Source of the DNA: Plasmodium brasilianum
Lineage: Eukaryota > Apicomplexa > Aconoidasida > Haemosporida > Plasmodiidae
Length of the DNA stretch: 64,000 nucleotides
Assembly: GCF_023973825.1 (NCBI RefSeq)
Contig: NC_090122.1
Coordinates: forward strand, 1,995,130-2,059,129
Direction of reading: 5' to 3'
The position numbers and the translations under genes were made by a program. The notes under the pieces are model-generated. The model worked only from the letters and a program-made list of their open reading frames with translations, had not been told where the DNA came from and searched no databases. Below, in pieces: positions 11,301 through 23,890 of the stretch (position 1 is its first letter; each line of letters begins with the position of its first letter).

Positions 11301-11591
11301 ATAACAACAGGAGTGCGTGCCCTTTTTTGCAATTGAGCAGTTTCACAGTTTCTTAGCAGTAATAAAAAAAAAAAAAAAAAAAATACATAAATGTAAAAAA
11401 AGTACAAAGTAAAAATATGTATGAGTGCGAGAATTACACAGTAATTGTAAAAACAATTGCAAAAAAGAGCGGAAAAATTTAACAGGCATTATAGCTGGAT
11501 CAACTGAAGCTGAGATAACGAGAAAAAAAAGGAAATATAAAACATTTTAGTGTAGCGATAACGTATTTTTTTAATTTTCAATATAAATTTT

Positions 11592-11733
11592 GTAATTTAT
11601 AATAAGTAGTTTATAATTTATAGTTTGTAATGTATAAGTTATAGCTTGTAATTTATAATAAGTAGTTTATAATTTATAGTTTGTAATGTATAAGTTATAG
11701 CTTGTAATTTATAATAAGTAGTTTATAATTGTT
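11592..11733. repeat. 56-base AT-rich direct repeat, about 2.5 copies
   Basis: A 56-base unit starting GTAATTTATAATAAGTAGTT is repeated essentially exactly at 11592 and 11648, and partially at 11704. It is intergenic, upstream of AOS1. Confidence 0.85.
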
Positions 11734-12111
11734 CACTATTTAGAAATTTTAATTTCTTGACTTACAGTTTAGTGACTCACATTTGACTGTTATGTTAATA
11801 TAAATTTACCTACACCTTATTCCCAAATACATGTTAGTCCATATTTTGATTATAATTTTTTTATTGCTGCTTTTATCGCTTTTGTGCTTATATTTATAAA
11901 TTGCTTTAAAAAAAAAAAATTTATTATTATTTTTTTTTTTTTTAAGTTCTCCCGTTTTATAACATTCCGCTTGTATTTTGTCTCATACATATTCATACAC
12001 ACGCACGCCCATAAGCGGCTGCTTAAGTAATTGAATTAATTTTTATTATCGTATCGCTTTGTACTTATGTATTTCCTCTTTTCATTTTATTTTTAGTAAT
12101 ATTTTAAGAGA

Positions 12112-12151
<40 letters not shown>

Positions 12152-12242
12152 CACCCTTGTGTATGCTTTTATGTGTGTGCGTTTGTTTGGGTGAATACAT
12201 ATAGATAGATATAAATATATACAATATATACTATTCATAGCA

Positions 12243-13331
12243 ATGGGAAATAATGAGGAATGGGAGAAGGAAAAAATTTACGATCGTCAGTTGAGGTTAT
12301 GGGGTGTGAAGGCACAAAACCGTATGTTGAAATCCAGTGTGTTAATCATTGGATTAAGTGGTATAAATATTGAAATATGTAAAAATCTTATTTTGAATGG
12401 CATAAATTTAACCATAATTGATGACAACATTGTTGATGAGGAAATGATAGAAAATATTTTTTTTCTGAACGAACTTGATATAAATAATTATGTTTGTTTA
12501 TCTATTTTTAAAGAATTAAAAAGTATAAATCAGTTAATAGATATTAAGGCTTATATTGGACGAATGGATATTTCAAATGATAAGATTATTCTTGAGAAAG
12601 AATTAATATATAAAAAAGAAGAGGATATAAAATATGAAGAAAAAGAACAATGTGTGGCAATAGAAGAGTATATAGCTAACTACACTTCGGTATGTATTTC
12701 CTGTGAAGAGTACCCTTTATATAAATTAATAAATATAAATGAGTTATGCCATCAAAAAAATATTGGTTTCTTTGCACCTATGTGCAATGGGAAATTTGCT
12801 TTTTTATTTTCAGACTTTGGAAATCATGTAATTGAGGAATCGTATTATAAAATGAAAACAAACAGTAATGTAGTTAACAGTAGCAATAAGAAGAGTGATG
12901 AAAGTTATTACGAAAAAAGTAAGGATGATGAAAAAAACAAACAAACCTGTATTGAAATAAATTACTGTAAATTGTCTCATTTTTTAAAAGTACCTTTTGA
13001 AAATTTTGATAAGAAAACAAATAAAATAATTTTCCTTATTTTTGCCTTAATATTGTTTGAGGAACATAAAAAATTCAATAAAGACAATAAAGAAATTGAT
13101 GAACAGGAATTTTATAACTTCTGTAATAATTATAAATTACCAAATAATAAGCAAAATTTAAGAGAAATTTCCAAAACGTACAAGGTTACCTTTTCTCCGT
13201 CCTGCTCAATCATGGGTGGTGTAACTGCACAGGAAATTCGAAAATTTGTATCAAAGCAACATGAGTCTATTCCGAATTTCTGCGTTTTTGACATGAACCA
13301 GAATGTCGTTTGTACGTCCATGATTTCGTGA
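12243..13331 (+). CDS. AOS1: SUMO-activating enzyme subunit 1 (AOS1/SAE1-like)
   Basis: This is a single-exon gene of 362 residues, close to the usual AOS1 length of about 345. Near the N-terminus is the E1 adenylation-domain signature KIYDRQLRLWGVKAQNRM, whose Arg is the family's arginine finger. It is followed by the Rossmann-like segment VLIIGLSGINIEICKNLILN and an acidic Asp pair (TIIDD). The C-terminus has SIMGGVTAQEIRKF, matching the AOS1/E1 pattern GG(I/V)xAQE(I/V)xK. There is no ubiquitin-fold domain and no catalytic-Cys domain, as expected for the regulatory half of the heterodimer that pairs with UBA2 to adenylate SUMO. An Asn/Lys/Ser-rich insert lies around residues 205-235. A NEDD8 E1 subunit (APPBP1) is the main alternative, but that protein is about 530 residues long. 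Confidence 0.85.
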   Translation: MGNNEEWEKEKIYDRQLRLWGVKAQNRMLKSSVLIIGLSGINIEICKNLILNGINLTIIDDNIVDEEMIENIFFLNELDINNYVCLSIFKELKSINQLIDIKAYIGRMDISNDKIILEKELIYKKEEDIKYEEKEQCVAIEEYIANYTSVCISCEEYPLYKLININELCHQKNIGFFAPMCNGKFAFLFSDFGNHVIEESYYKMKTNSNVVNSSNKKSDESYYEKSKDDEKNKQTCIEINYCKLSHFLKVPFENFDKKTNKIIFLIFALILFEEHKKFNKDNKEIDEQEFYNFCNNYKLPNNKQNLREISKTYKVTFSPSCSIMGGVTAQEIRKFVSKQHESIPNFCVFDMNQNVVCTSMIS

Positions 13332-13410
13332 AGTTAAGCATAGTGCAACCAAGCATGGCGCGCTGATTCATAATTAAAATAATACACTCACGTGTAGAGA
13401 GAATTATGAC

Positions 13411-13443
<33 letters not shown>

Positions 13444-13880
13444 TATGTACTGTTCAGGCAGAAACTAAAGAATTCGGTCAAATTAAACATCTTTTGGATA
13501 TTAGATCTATAAAGAGGCATGCGAAAGAGAAGAAAAAAAAAAAAATATATGTAAATAAACAAATGGATAAATAAGCAAATAGATAAACAAATGAATATAT
13601 GTATAAATATATATGTGTATATACATGTATATATGTATGTATGTACGTATGCTTGAACGTGCACAAATATGTATTAATAATATGAACAAACATATATGAC
13701 CAACTGACGAAATTCGTACGCTGAACAAAGAAGTACGTATCGAATGCACTTGTCTACGTACTTGTTAATATATGTCTTGATTAAGTTATACCTATTTTAA
13801 TGTGTTAATAATATTTAGTATCTTTTCCTTTAACATATATACATGAACTTGTACGTATACATGACCTTGTGCAAAAACCT

Positions 13881-14118
13881 ATACATGTACATATATACCT
13901 ACACTTGTATATGTACATATATACCTACACTTGTACATGTACATATATACCCACACTTGTACATGTACATATATACCCACACTTGTACATGTACATATAT
14001 ACCCACACTTGTACATGTACATATATACCTACACTTGTACATGTACATATATACCTACACTTGTACATGTACATATATACCTACACTTGTACATGTACAT
14101 ATATACCTACACTTGTAT
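13881..14118. repeat. 26-base minisatellite with internal palindrome
   Basis: About nine tandem copies of a 26-base unit combine TACATGTACATATATACC and CACACTTG (the C may be T). Each junction contains the perfect 12-base palindrome TGTACATGTACA. Copies differ mainly by C/T at one or two sites. The array is intergenic. Because 26 is not a multiple of three, the open frames across it cycle through all phases and are not coding. Confidence 0.9.
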
Positions 14119-15420
14119 ATATTTTTGTGAAACTCTTTTAAATTCAAACTTCCTTAACATTTTATGCCTTTTTTAAAATTTTTAATGGAAGAGTTTTCAA
14201 TTTGTATTAATGCAAACATCCTAATGTGCATAAATATATAAAAGTTCGTAAATAAATACTTACAAATGTCCATGTATCCACACATACAAACATGTACATA
14301 TATGTACATGTAAGTCACCTCAAGGTAAACCTTTTTTTCTTTTAACAATTTTTTATTCATATTTTTAAGCAGCATTAACCTTTTTTTCGTACAATTTTTT
14401 GAGTGGTGTAAAATTTCCGAATGACTGTAATGAGCATATTATTAAAATTTTACTGCTTCAGGATTCTTTTATTATCCATGTATATATTGTATATACATTT
14501 AATAATATATGTACATAAATAAGCATTGTGTAGGGTGTTTGGGCATGGGTATATGTACGTACATATTTATATATGGGAGTACATGTTTATTGTACGCGTA
14601 CAAGTATGCATGTTAGGCCATACCTTTTCCTTAAATAAACTTCAAAAAATTGTGCTATGCAAAATTCCATGTTTCATTTAATGAAAGGAAATTCATTTGT
14701 TATTTCGTACACTTGTTTATTTTATGTTATTATATTTTTTTTTTTTGTTTTATTTTTTATTTTTTTGAAAAAAGAAACAGTATAATGTATATATTTATAG
14801 CACTATCCCGCGTAAAAAGAAAAAAGAAAATTTTTTATAAAACATTAACATTGCCAATTAATATTTGAACAATTTTTTTTTTTTTTTTTTTACTTTTTCA
14901 AAATATAAAAAATGTACTTCCCTCAGCAGTATTATAAAGTACGTAAAAATAATATAATTTGGACTAGATGATATTCTTAAACTTCCTTTTTGTTAAGGTT
15001 AATATTTGTCTGTTTGGATATAAAAAAAATATACGAAATTTTTTGTATATCTCATATGTAGCACATAGCTACATTCATATACACACCTGCGTACAAAAAA
15101 CGCATATATGTATGCATATTGTCCATTGAATAATGCAAAGGAAAATTAAAATGTTCTTATCGTAAAGCATACGTAGCTGTTAGAGCAGTACACGAGCCGT
15201 ATACATTATTATTTTATTTCATTTTTTATTTCATTTTTTATTTCATTTTTTATTTCATTTTACTTTTTTTGTTTTGATTGCGCTAAAAGGTACATTTTTC
15301 TTTGCTTCCATTCCATATTTTTAAGGAAGAGAAGTAAGCAAGTCCATTTTGTTTAATTTGCATACTATATCTTTTCTGTATCAACACAAGCATCATTTTG
15401 TCAGGTCAAGAAATCAAAAT

Positions 15421-15630
15421 ATAGAAAAATAAAGAAAGATACAGCAAAATAAAGCAAAGTATAGCGAAGAATAGCAAAATAAAGCAAAGTATAGCGAAGA
15501 ATAGCAAAATAAAGCAAAGTATAGCGAAGAATAGCAAAATAAAGCAAAGTATAGCAAAGAATAGCAAAATAAAGCAAAGTATAGCGAAGAATAGCAAAAT
15601 AAAGCAAAGTATAGCAAAATAAATAAAAGT
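15421..15630. repeat. 30-base purine-rich minisatellite upstream of the TFIIF-like gene
   Basis: About six copies of a 30-base unit (AATAGCAAAATAAAGC followed by AAAGTATAGCGAAG) end about 45 bases before the ATG at 15677. The array is probably in the 5' UTR or core promoter. Unit phase (30 = 10 codons) leaves false frames open on the minus strand. Confidence 0.85.
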
Positions 15631-15676
15631 AAGGGAAAGGACAGCAATGCAACGTAACGCAAAATAAGGATACAAA

Positions 15677-16657
15677 ATGACAAGTGCGAAAGAGAGCGAT
15701 GGATTGTCAAAAGCATTTTTGAAAAACAAAAACATAAAGCTGATAAAGGTACCAAAATTTGTGTCAAATAAATGGCTAAATTATAATCATAAGGATATTG
15801 TGGGTTTATTTGAACAAAATAACAATAGTGAAATTTCCACGTTATATATTCAGAAGGATGATAGTGATAAAGTAAAAAAATTAACATGTAATAAAAACAA
15901 TACGGTTAATACTTATATATTAAAACAAAATAAAGTGTCGTTAAAACCAAGTAAGAGTACAAACCAGTCAAATAGCAATGCGAGTGATACAACATATGAA
16001 AATTCAAATCAGAGCAAAGGTAAAATTAATATAAATAATCCTGTAAAGGAATCAACAGAGAGGAATAAAGAAGTGGATTATGTTATATGTGCAGATATTA
16101 TAAAAAATTGTGAACATACTTATTCCTTCTTACCAATATTAGATGAGGATTATTCTTTAGTTTTAAAGGAAAGACATTATAACACGAATGTAAAAAAAAA
16201 TAGGTTTACCATTATAGAAACAAGAAATGAAGAAAATATAGATTCTACACAAACATTATTTAAGTATTATACAACTGATGATAATATAAAGAATGAAAAT
16301 AATAAAGATAATAAATATCTTAAAAATAATAGTAGTACTACGACTATCACTACTACTAGTAATAATAACAAAAGAATGCTTTTCGAAAGTGACAACAACT
16401 TAGTTTCATCTTCTGCGTCAAAGCAAAAATTAAAACAAGCTAAAAAAATGCAAGTTTTTGATTTAGATAAAACAAAAATTAGTATGTTTAAAATATTTGA
16501 AAAAGAGGGGAAAAAGGGGGTACCCTTTTCCATTTTTACAAAAAGTTTTAATATTCCATCAAATTATTTAAAAAATATATTGGAAGAAATAGCTGTGAAA
16601 AGAAAAAGGTTATCAGATAAAAAATCGGTGTACTACTTGAAGGATTACGTTAGTTAG
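15677..16657 (+). CDS. TFIIF beta subunit (RAP30)-like general transcription factor
   Basis: This is a single-exon protein of 326 residues. The N-terminus has IKLIKVPKFVSNKWLN, which parallels the LVKVPKYLSQQW start of the TFIIF beta dimerisation domain. A second conserved block follows around residues 135-180 (YVICADIIKNCEHTYSFLPI onward, then an HYN basic segment), like the family's second N-terminal beta element. The last 65 residues match the RAP30 winged-helix domain: an initial KIFEKEG helix, then VPFSIFTKSFNIPSNYLKNI and LEEIAVK. In human RAP30 the equivalent is YLKEILKEIGVQ. Asn/Ser/Thr-rich linkers separate the blocks. Its likely role is RNA polymerase II preinitiation-complex assembly with TFIIF alpha in the nucleus. 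Identity rests on pattern matching and has not been searched. Confidence 0.75.
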   Translation: MTSAKESDGLSKAFLKNKNIKLIKVPKFVSNKWLNYNHKDIVGLFEQNNNSEISTLYIQKDDSDKVKKLTCNKNNTVNTYILKQNKVSLKPSKSTNQSNSNASDTTYENSNQSKGKININNPVKESTERNKEVDYVICADIIKNCEHTYSFLPILDEDYSLVLKERHYNTNVKKNRFTIIETRNEENIDSTQTLFKYYTTDDNIKNENNKDNKYLKNNSSTTTITTTSNNNKRMLFESDNNLVSSSASKQKLKQAKKMQVFDLDKTKISMFKIFEKEGKKGVPFSIFTKSFNIPSNYLKNILEEIAVKRKRLSDKKSVYYLKDYVS

Positions 16658-17830
16658 TCTGCTCAGTAGGGGCATACATGTATTGGTAGATACGTGTATG
16701 TCCATATATTCGTGCATTGGTACGTGTGTACTTCCGTAAGGCCATACAGAACAATTCAATTTTATCCAAATAAATTTGTCCTTTTCTGTGGTTGTATGAC
16801 AATGGGTTGTTTGTAATAATATGTTTATATGTGGTAGTATCATTTAACTTAGTCTTATATCTTTTTTATTTTATTTTTTTTTTTTAATATATTTTTTTCC
16901 AAAATTGTGTTAATAAAATAATGTGATATGCGTGAATATCCTAGTAATATTTTTTTTTTTTTTCATATTTCATAATTCATAAATAATTTTGAAAATATAA
17001 TTCTATGTTATAAATTAAAATTAGGGGGGTGGCAAAAAAAAAAAATAATAACAATAATAATAGAAGTCTTGTTAGTGAAGGGAATATTATTAACTGTAGT
17101 AGCAGTAGAAGCGGTAGAAGCAGCAGTAGCAGTAGCTGTAGTAGTACTATTGATAGGACTAATGGTAAATGTAACTGCTACGATTGTGATGGCAGAAGTA
17201 ATACATGGTCACCAGGCGAATGCTCCTTGTACACTATGAACCACTTGAATACAGGAGAACTGACAAATGGTAGAACAAATTTATATATCCTCGATATGTG
17301 TTTTCTTTTCACCTATGTGCAATTTAATGGCTTCTGATATGACGGGAATTTCAATGTAACTACAAAAAAAGGAAAATATACATGCATATATGTAAGTGTG
17401 TGACCATATATGAACATTTGCACACGATAGTGCATAAAAGTGAATACAAGAAGTAATTAGGAGTAACTAAATACGAACAGGACAGAAGATTAAAAAAATG
17501 ATGAAAATTAATGATAAACAATGAAAATAATGAAAAATAAGTAAAAAAAATAAATAGCAAAAAATATTTATTTTAAATATTTTATGTGAATTCGGTGGAG
17601 ACTGCGGTATATATCCAATGCAATAGGGTTATAGATCGTTGAAAAACCATATTTGTATTTAGAAAATGAAAAAAAATGAATTAAATGATAATGTTAAAAT
17701 GAAAAGAAAGGATATGAAAAGATATGATACATATGATGCATATGATACATATGATACATACGGTACATATGACAAATATGATGGATTGTGTAAAGAAATG
17801 GAGTTTTCATTTTTGATGATGATGATCTTA
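16658..17830. other. Convergent intergenic region, probable 3' UTRs
   Basis: This lies between the 3' ends of the TFIIF-like gene (+) and TIC20 (-). A plus-strand frame without early ATG (about 17029-17337) encodes Asn/Ser-rich sequence followed by a Cys-containing unique segment, but it has no start codon or clear splice partners, so I leave it uncalled. A 9-base ATGATACAT repeat (about 17724-17770, Tyr-Asp coding in one frame) lies antisense just beyond the TIC20 stop. Confidence 0.5.
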
Positions 17831-18048
17831 CTATCCAAGCAAAGATGCGATGAAAGGAATAATTAAGGAACCAAAGTAAATAGACATAGTAGAATATAAT
17901 ATTGTTAAGTTAAAGATATCTGTGTCATTATAAGAATATGGAAAAACTCGGAAGTAAAATAATGCTAATGCATAACCGAACATGGATAATATGAGGCTCT
18001 GTTAAAAAGGGGGAGGGAGGGGGCAAAATAAAGAAAAACACATACATG

Positions 18049-18105
<57 letters not shown>

Positions 18106-18431
18106 CATAAATACATATATGCACGTAAAAATACAACTTAACAGGAATTTCTTTTTTTGGTGTGAACACGAAGTAATGTTTTTGCGCTTGTGTATACGGA
18201 CTTGATAACCAAGTGAATATATATATTAATTTATTGTCAAGTAAAGTGTAGTTACCTGCATGTGATGATACCTAATAAAATAATGAAATTTGAATTTATT
18301 TTCCTTAACGAAAAAGAAATATAAACCCATAAATGTAACAAATGATAAAAACGGAATGGAGGAGTATATCTGGTTTATTTTCTCAATTTGGAATAAATAT
18401 CTGAAAAGGGGATAAAGAAATAAGCATTTTG

Positions 18432-18469
<38 letters not shown>

Positions 18470-19447
18470 GAGTATATTAGTCATGTGAAAAACGCACATT
18501 ACACTCTTCAGATTTATGAAATTTCCGTATATCCCCATTTATCCATTTCGACATTGTTGACGAATTACAAAACTGTAAAAATTTTACGTATAAATTTGGG
18601 CATATATAAAAATTGTATTTTACTTGTGTAGAGAAATTGGAAGGATGTTTATGAGTGGCATGACGAAGGCCTGTATTTGTTTAAAAGGAAAAATGAAACA
18701 TTAAATGTTAAATGATATCAGATATGGGGGCAGGTGAACAAAAAGGAGTAAACAAATAAATCCTGGCAAATCAGGAAATACAGAAAATATTCCGAGTACA
18801 TCAAAACAGCACGATCAAAAAATAATATAACCCCAAGCAATTATAAAACATACTGGAAATATTATTAACAGGCAGAAATTTTTGAAAATAAAGGGATATG
18901 AAAAAGGAAAAAAAAGAGGATAAGAAAAAGGAAAAAAATATGGAAAAAAATAAGGAAAAAATATGGAAAAAAATAAGGAAAAAAATAAGGAAAAAAATAT
19001 GGAAAAAAATAAGGAAAAAAATAAGGAAAAAATATGGAAAAAAATAAGGAAAAAAAAAGGAAAAACAATAATTATATAAACTCCCCCCCCTCCTCGTAAG
19101 AACTATACTTGAATAGCATCCATAAAAGGAAGAATATAACTAGTGGAGGCTATAAGCTTGTCTAACATTGTTATATCACTTTCTCCATGAAATATTAAAT
19201 TAATTTTTTCCTTTAAAGAAGCATTAATTTGATATTTTTGTGTGCTATTATTTGTTCTATTATTTTTCTTTAAGGAATAAAATAATTTTACACTTTTTTT
19301 GTTATCTGCATTTGTCCACGTAGCATAACTTTTCGAGCTGATTTTTGTTACATTATAAACTTTTCCTTTTTGTGAATTTTGAAAAGACAATACGTTCGTA
19401 ATTAATAGAAAATATATTAATATATGAATTATTAAAAGTTTAATCAT
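17831..19447 (-). CDS. TIC20: Apicoplast TIC20-like protein translocon subunit (multi-exon)
   Basis: Exons found by eye are 19109-19447, 18624-18670, 18256-18400 and 17831-17998, with reading phases agreeing between the last three. The N-terminus is a signal peptide (MIKLLIIHILIYFLLITNVL) followed by a basic Asn/Lys/Ser-rich stretch, the bipartite leader expected for the apicoplast. The mature part has TIC20 features: SYILPFMDAIQ, then AFVMPLINILPISLHK, then SSIPFLSFVTFMGLYFFFV, a KFHYFIRYHHMQ segment, and two C-terminal hydrophobic helices ending FIASLLG. TIC20 is a four-helix channel component of the inner apicoplast membrane. With these four exons the product is about 232 residues. The segment between DAIQ and AFVM looks about 10-15 residues short for the family, so one tiny exon between 18671 and 19108 may be missing. 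Confidence 0.82.
18045..18107. repeat. (TA)n tract in the last TIC20 intron
   Basis: This is a TA dinucleotide run of about 60 bases with one break, lying inside the intron between the exons at 18256-18400 and 17831-17998. Confidence 0.8.
18899..19067. repeat. AT-rich purine repeat in the first TIC20 intron
   Basis: Alternating AAAAAATAAGG and AAAAAATATGG units (about 11 bases each) lie directly after the first TIC20 exon. On the minus strand this is a long pyrimidine tract, which obscures splice acceptors there. Confidence 0.75.
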
Positions 19448-21570
19448 CTCTTAAGTAGGAAAAATTAATATATAACTGATAAGTAATACGTTGTCAGGAA
19501 TACGTTGTAAGCGATACGTTGTAAGTAAGTTCGTGGCAAGTGATACGTCTTTTATTTCATTTTTGTCTGTGTACAAATTTCAAGAAAAAGAATCTTGCAT
19601 ATTGCAGTATTATACTTCATATATGTGCGTTATATGCACAAAAACAAAATAAAATAAAAAAAACAAATTCTCACATAAGGAAGAAGTTAATAGAAAAAAA
19701 AAAAAAAAAAATGGCTGATACGTGAAAAAGAATTTTGACAAAATGCCAGCACATACTTGCTTTTACCTTTTTATATCTTGAACCTGGGCTTGTCGCAATA
19801 GTCTTATATTTCATAATGATATAAAAAGCATATTACAAATATACATTCTTATGTAAATTACTGTAAAAATAGCAAAAAAATAAAAAGATATGAAAAGCTT
19901 TTTTTTCTTTTTGTTTTTACTAAATTATGGCTCATATAAGGGTGTACTTAGGTTACTAAAGTATCAAAAGAAATAATGAAAAAAAAAAAAAAAAAAAAAA
20001 AAAAGGAAAGGAAAGGAAACTCGTTGAATTTTTTTTTTTTTTTCATTTGTTCATATAAGTAAGATGCTTAGATATTCTTGTATGGTACATTGAAAAAAGA
20101 ATAAAAATAAAACAAAACAAATATGCATGTAGCGAACTACATCTGCATATAGCTAAATGAACTAACATATAGCAAAATAAAAGATAATAAAAAACAAACA
20201 AATGAACGAAAAAAACGTAGCACAAATGTGAATTGTTATATAAAACTTTATGGAGAATAAAAATTCCTTAAAAAGTTTCACACTTTTTTTTTTTTTTTAT
20301 TTTATATTATCTTTTTTATTTATGACGAATTTGAAGAAAAGAAAATAGCTTCATTTCCATATATTACATATAAAATACACCCTTTTTTTTTAAGTTTTCA
20401 TCTGTTGTGTTTACATATAATTGATGAAACATATATGTTTGGTTCTCAAAAAATGAATCGAAGTTTAATTAAATAAAAGTTCTTGTTTCATATGCAAGTT
20501 TTGATAAATAACTTTTGGTATTTGTCACCTAGTAATAGTTAAAAAAATTAATATATTTTTTTTAACTTACGTGTTGTTGCATTGTAATGTACATATATGT
20601 GTATATATATATGTATAGATTACATACCTATGTTTGATGAAAAAAAAAGGCAAAGCGCATAAAATAAGGATATGTTTGTTATATTGAGAGAACATATATT
20701 AACGAAATTGAAAGAATGATATATACATATATATATAATGCGCGATCATATTTTAATAAACAATTTGCAAAGGAAAGCATTTTGAACAACAAAAGTATAA
20801 AAAAGCAAAACAATTAAAAGAATGTTTATAACCCTAACCGTCGAACTTCAAAGAGAACGTGTGAAAATACAGGCAAGAAGGGAAGAGAAAAAGAGAAAAA
20901 GAAAAAAACAAAGAAAATAAAAAGGAACGTATTAGCAATAACATGAAACAAAAAAAAAAAAAAAAAAGTAAATGAAATGATATATAATGAAGTAAAAAGA
21001 AAATATAGAAAACTGCAAATTAGTTGTCCAAAATATATTAATTACAAATAAAACTGTAAACAGAAAAATGAAAGATAAAGTGAAAAGTCAACAAGTTCAA
21101 TTCGTAGCAATATGTAGCAATCACATGCTCTGGAAGCTTTTTTTTGGATCAAATTTGAAATAATAAAAATTTATAATACCTTGTTGCAAAGAGTAATTAC
21201 CAATAAATATTTAAAATATGTCCATATCATATGTGAATAAAGTGTGAGGATCTCAATTAATAATGTAAGTGATATTATAAATTTAACAATAAGAAGAAGA
21301 GGGAAAAGAAAAAAAAAAAAAACTAAAACATTTGAAATTAAAATAAAGCTATCTTAATCCTTTTATTATTCAATGTATACATATACATATATATGTATAT
21401 ATGTATATATATATATATATATATATACACTTGTATGTACAATATGTATCTTTATTACTTTTTTTTAAATTTAAATTATTCCTAATTATAAAAAAATTAT
21501 TAAAAATTCGATGAAAAATAAAATTTATAAATTATAAAAAAAATTAACAACTATAATAAAAAAAAAAAAA

Positions 21571-21609
<39 letters not shown>

Positions 21610-21663
21610 TGCATATTAACATATTAGCATAATTACACATTTGCATATTAACATGTCAGCGCA
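19448..21663. other. Intergenic region between TIC20 and Rab6
   Basis: This is the upstream region of TIC20 and the 3' flank of Rab6. It contains many poly-A/T runs (for example near 19697, 19980, 20033 and 20950) and (TA)n near 21412 and 21586. A short minus-strand segment at about 19765-19812 (MKYKTIATSPGSRYKK followed by GTAAAA) looks coding, but I cannot connect it to further exons. Confidence 0.5.
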
Positions 21664-23272
<1,609 letters not shown>

Positions 23273-23748
23273 TATTAATGCGAAAAAAATTGTAAATAAC
23301 TAAGATTTACTCTCAAAGTGTTTAAAAAAAAAAAATTGGAAGTTATAAATAAAAATTTCTTTTATCCATAATATTCACAACATGTAATTTGTACCTTTTT
23401 TTCCTTTCATATATTACTTATTTTAAGCACTTACTTTTATATACATATATAAATGTGTATCAACGTACTAACGTTTATATATATATATATATACATATAC
23501 AAATGTTAGTGTAACTATTATATATATATATATTTATAAACAAACGTTTTTGTGAGAAAAAAAAAAAAAAAAATTTAATACAATCAAATAAAGGATAAAA
23601 AAATATATACACACAATACGTATATATAATATATTATATATATGAACATGAATTGTACATAAAAAAAAAAAAAGAAAACAAATAACATAAAAACATTGGA
23701 TATTAAAAAAAAAAAATTTCATTAACAATAAAATGCCATTATATATGC

Positions 23749-23890
23749 ATTTTACTTTTCATTACACTTTACTTTTCATTACACTTTACTTTTCATTACA
23801 TTTTACTTTTCATTACACTTTACTTTTCATTACATTTTACTTTTCATTACATTTTACTTTTCATTACATTTTACTTTTCATTACATTTCA
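23749..23890. repeat. 17-base TTTACTTTTCATTACA(C/T) repeat
   Basis: About eight tandem copies of a 17-base pyrimidine-rich unit, TTTACTTTTCATTACAC, differ at the last base. The array is about 480 bases upstream of the Rab6 start codon, on the promoter side. Confidence 0.85.

Larger units (their letters stand above)
10060..12242. other. Intergenic region between two plus-strand genes
   Basis: This stretch holds the 3' flank of the 1913-residue gene and the promoter of AOS1. It contains poly-T near 10220-10252, (TA)n near 10677-10711, an AGC-type composite repeat (11042-11300), a 56-base AT-rich repeat (11592-11733), poly-T/A runs and (TA)n at 12114-12148. The open frames over 10973-11407 are poly-Ser/poly-Ala translations of the AGC repeat, with no unique sequence, so I do not call them genes. 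Confidence 0.6.
13332..15676. other. Intergenic region between AOS1 and the TFIIF-like gene
   Basis: This region holds the 3' flank of AOS1 and the upstream region of the next plus-strand gene. It includes a 23-base poly-A run near 13418, a 26-base palindromic minisatellite (13881-14118), poly-T near 14872, a TTTTTATTTCAT repeat near 15210-15260, and a 30-base repeat ending about 45 bases before the next start codon. I see no gene. Confidence 0.6.

Noticed and set aside
10973..11407. Open frames of about 70-144 codons reading poly-Ser/Arg and poly-Ala/Thr/Glu on both strands
   Set aside because: They are translations of the triplet repeat at 11042-11300 in several frames at once, with no unique conserved sequence.
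13843..14176. Three overlapping plus-strand frames of Tyr/His/Thr/Cys repeats
   Set aside because: The 26-base minisatellite keeps all three phases open, and there is no coding signal outside it.
15401..15887. Minus-strand frames up to 157 codons rich in Leu/Phe/Tyr
   Set aside because: They come from the 30-base repeat and the antisense of the TFIIF-like gene start.
17029..17337. 102-codon plus-strand frame with Ser/Asn-rich start and Cys-containing end
   Set aside because: It has no ATG at the start, no convincing splice acceptor or upstream exon, and lies in a convergent 3' region. It is the most gene-like of the rejected frames.
19765..19812. Minus-strand MKYKTIATSPGSRYKK followed by a GTAAAA donor, upstream of TIC20
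   Set aside because: It reads like a first exon, but no in-phase next exon is found, and joining it to TIC20 would displace the signal peptide.
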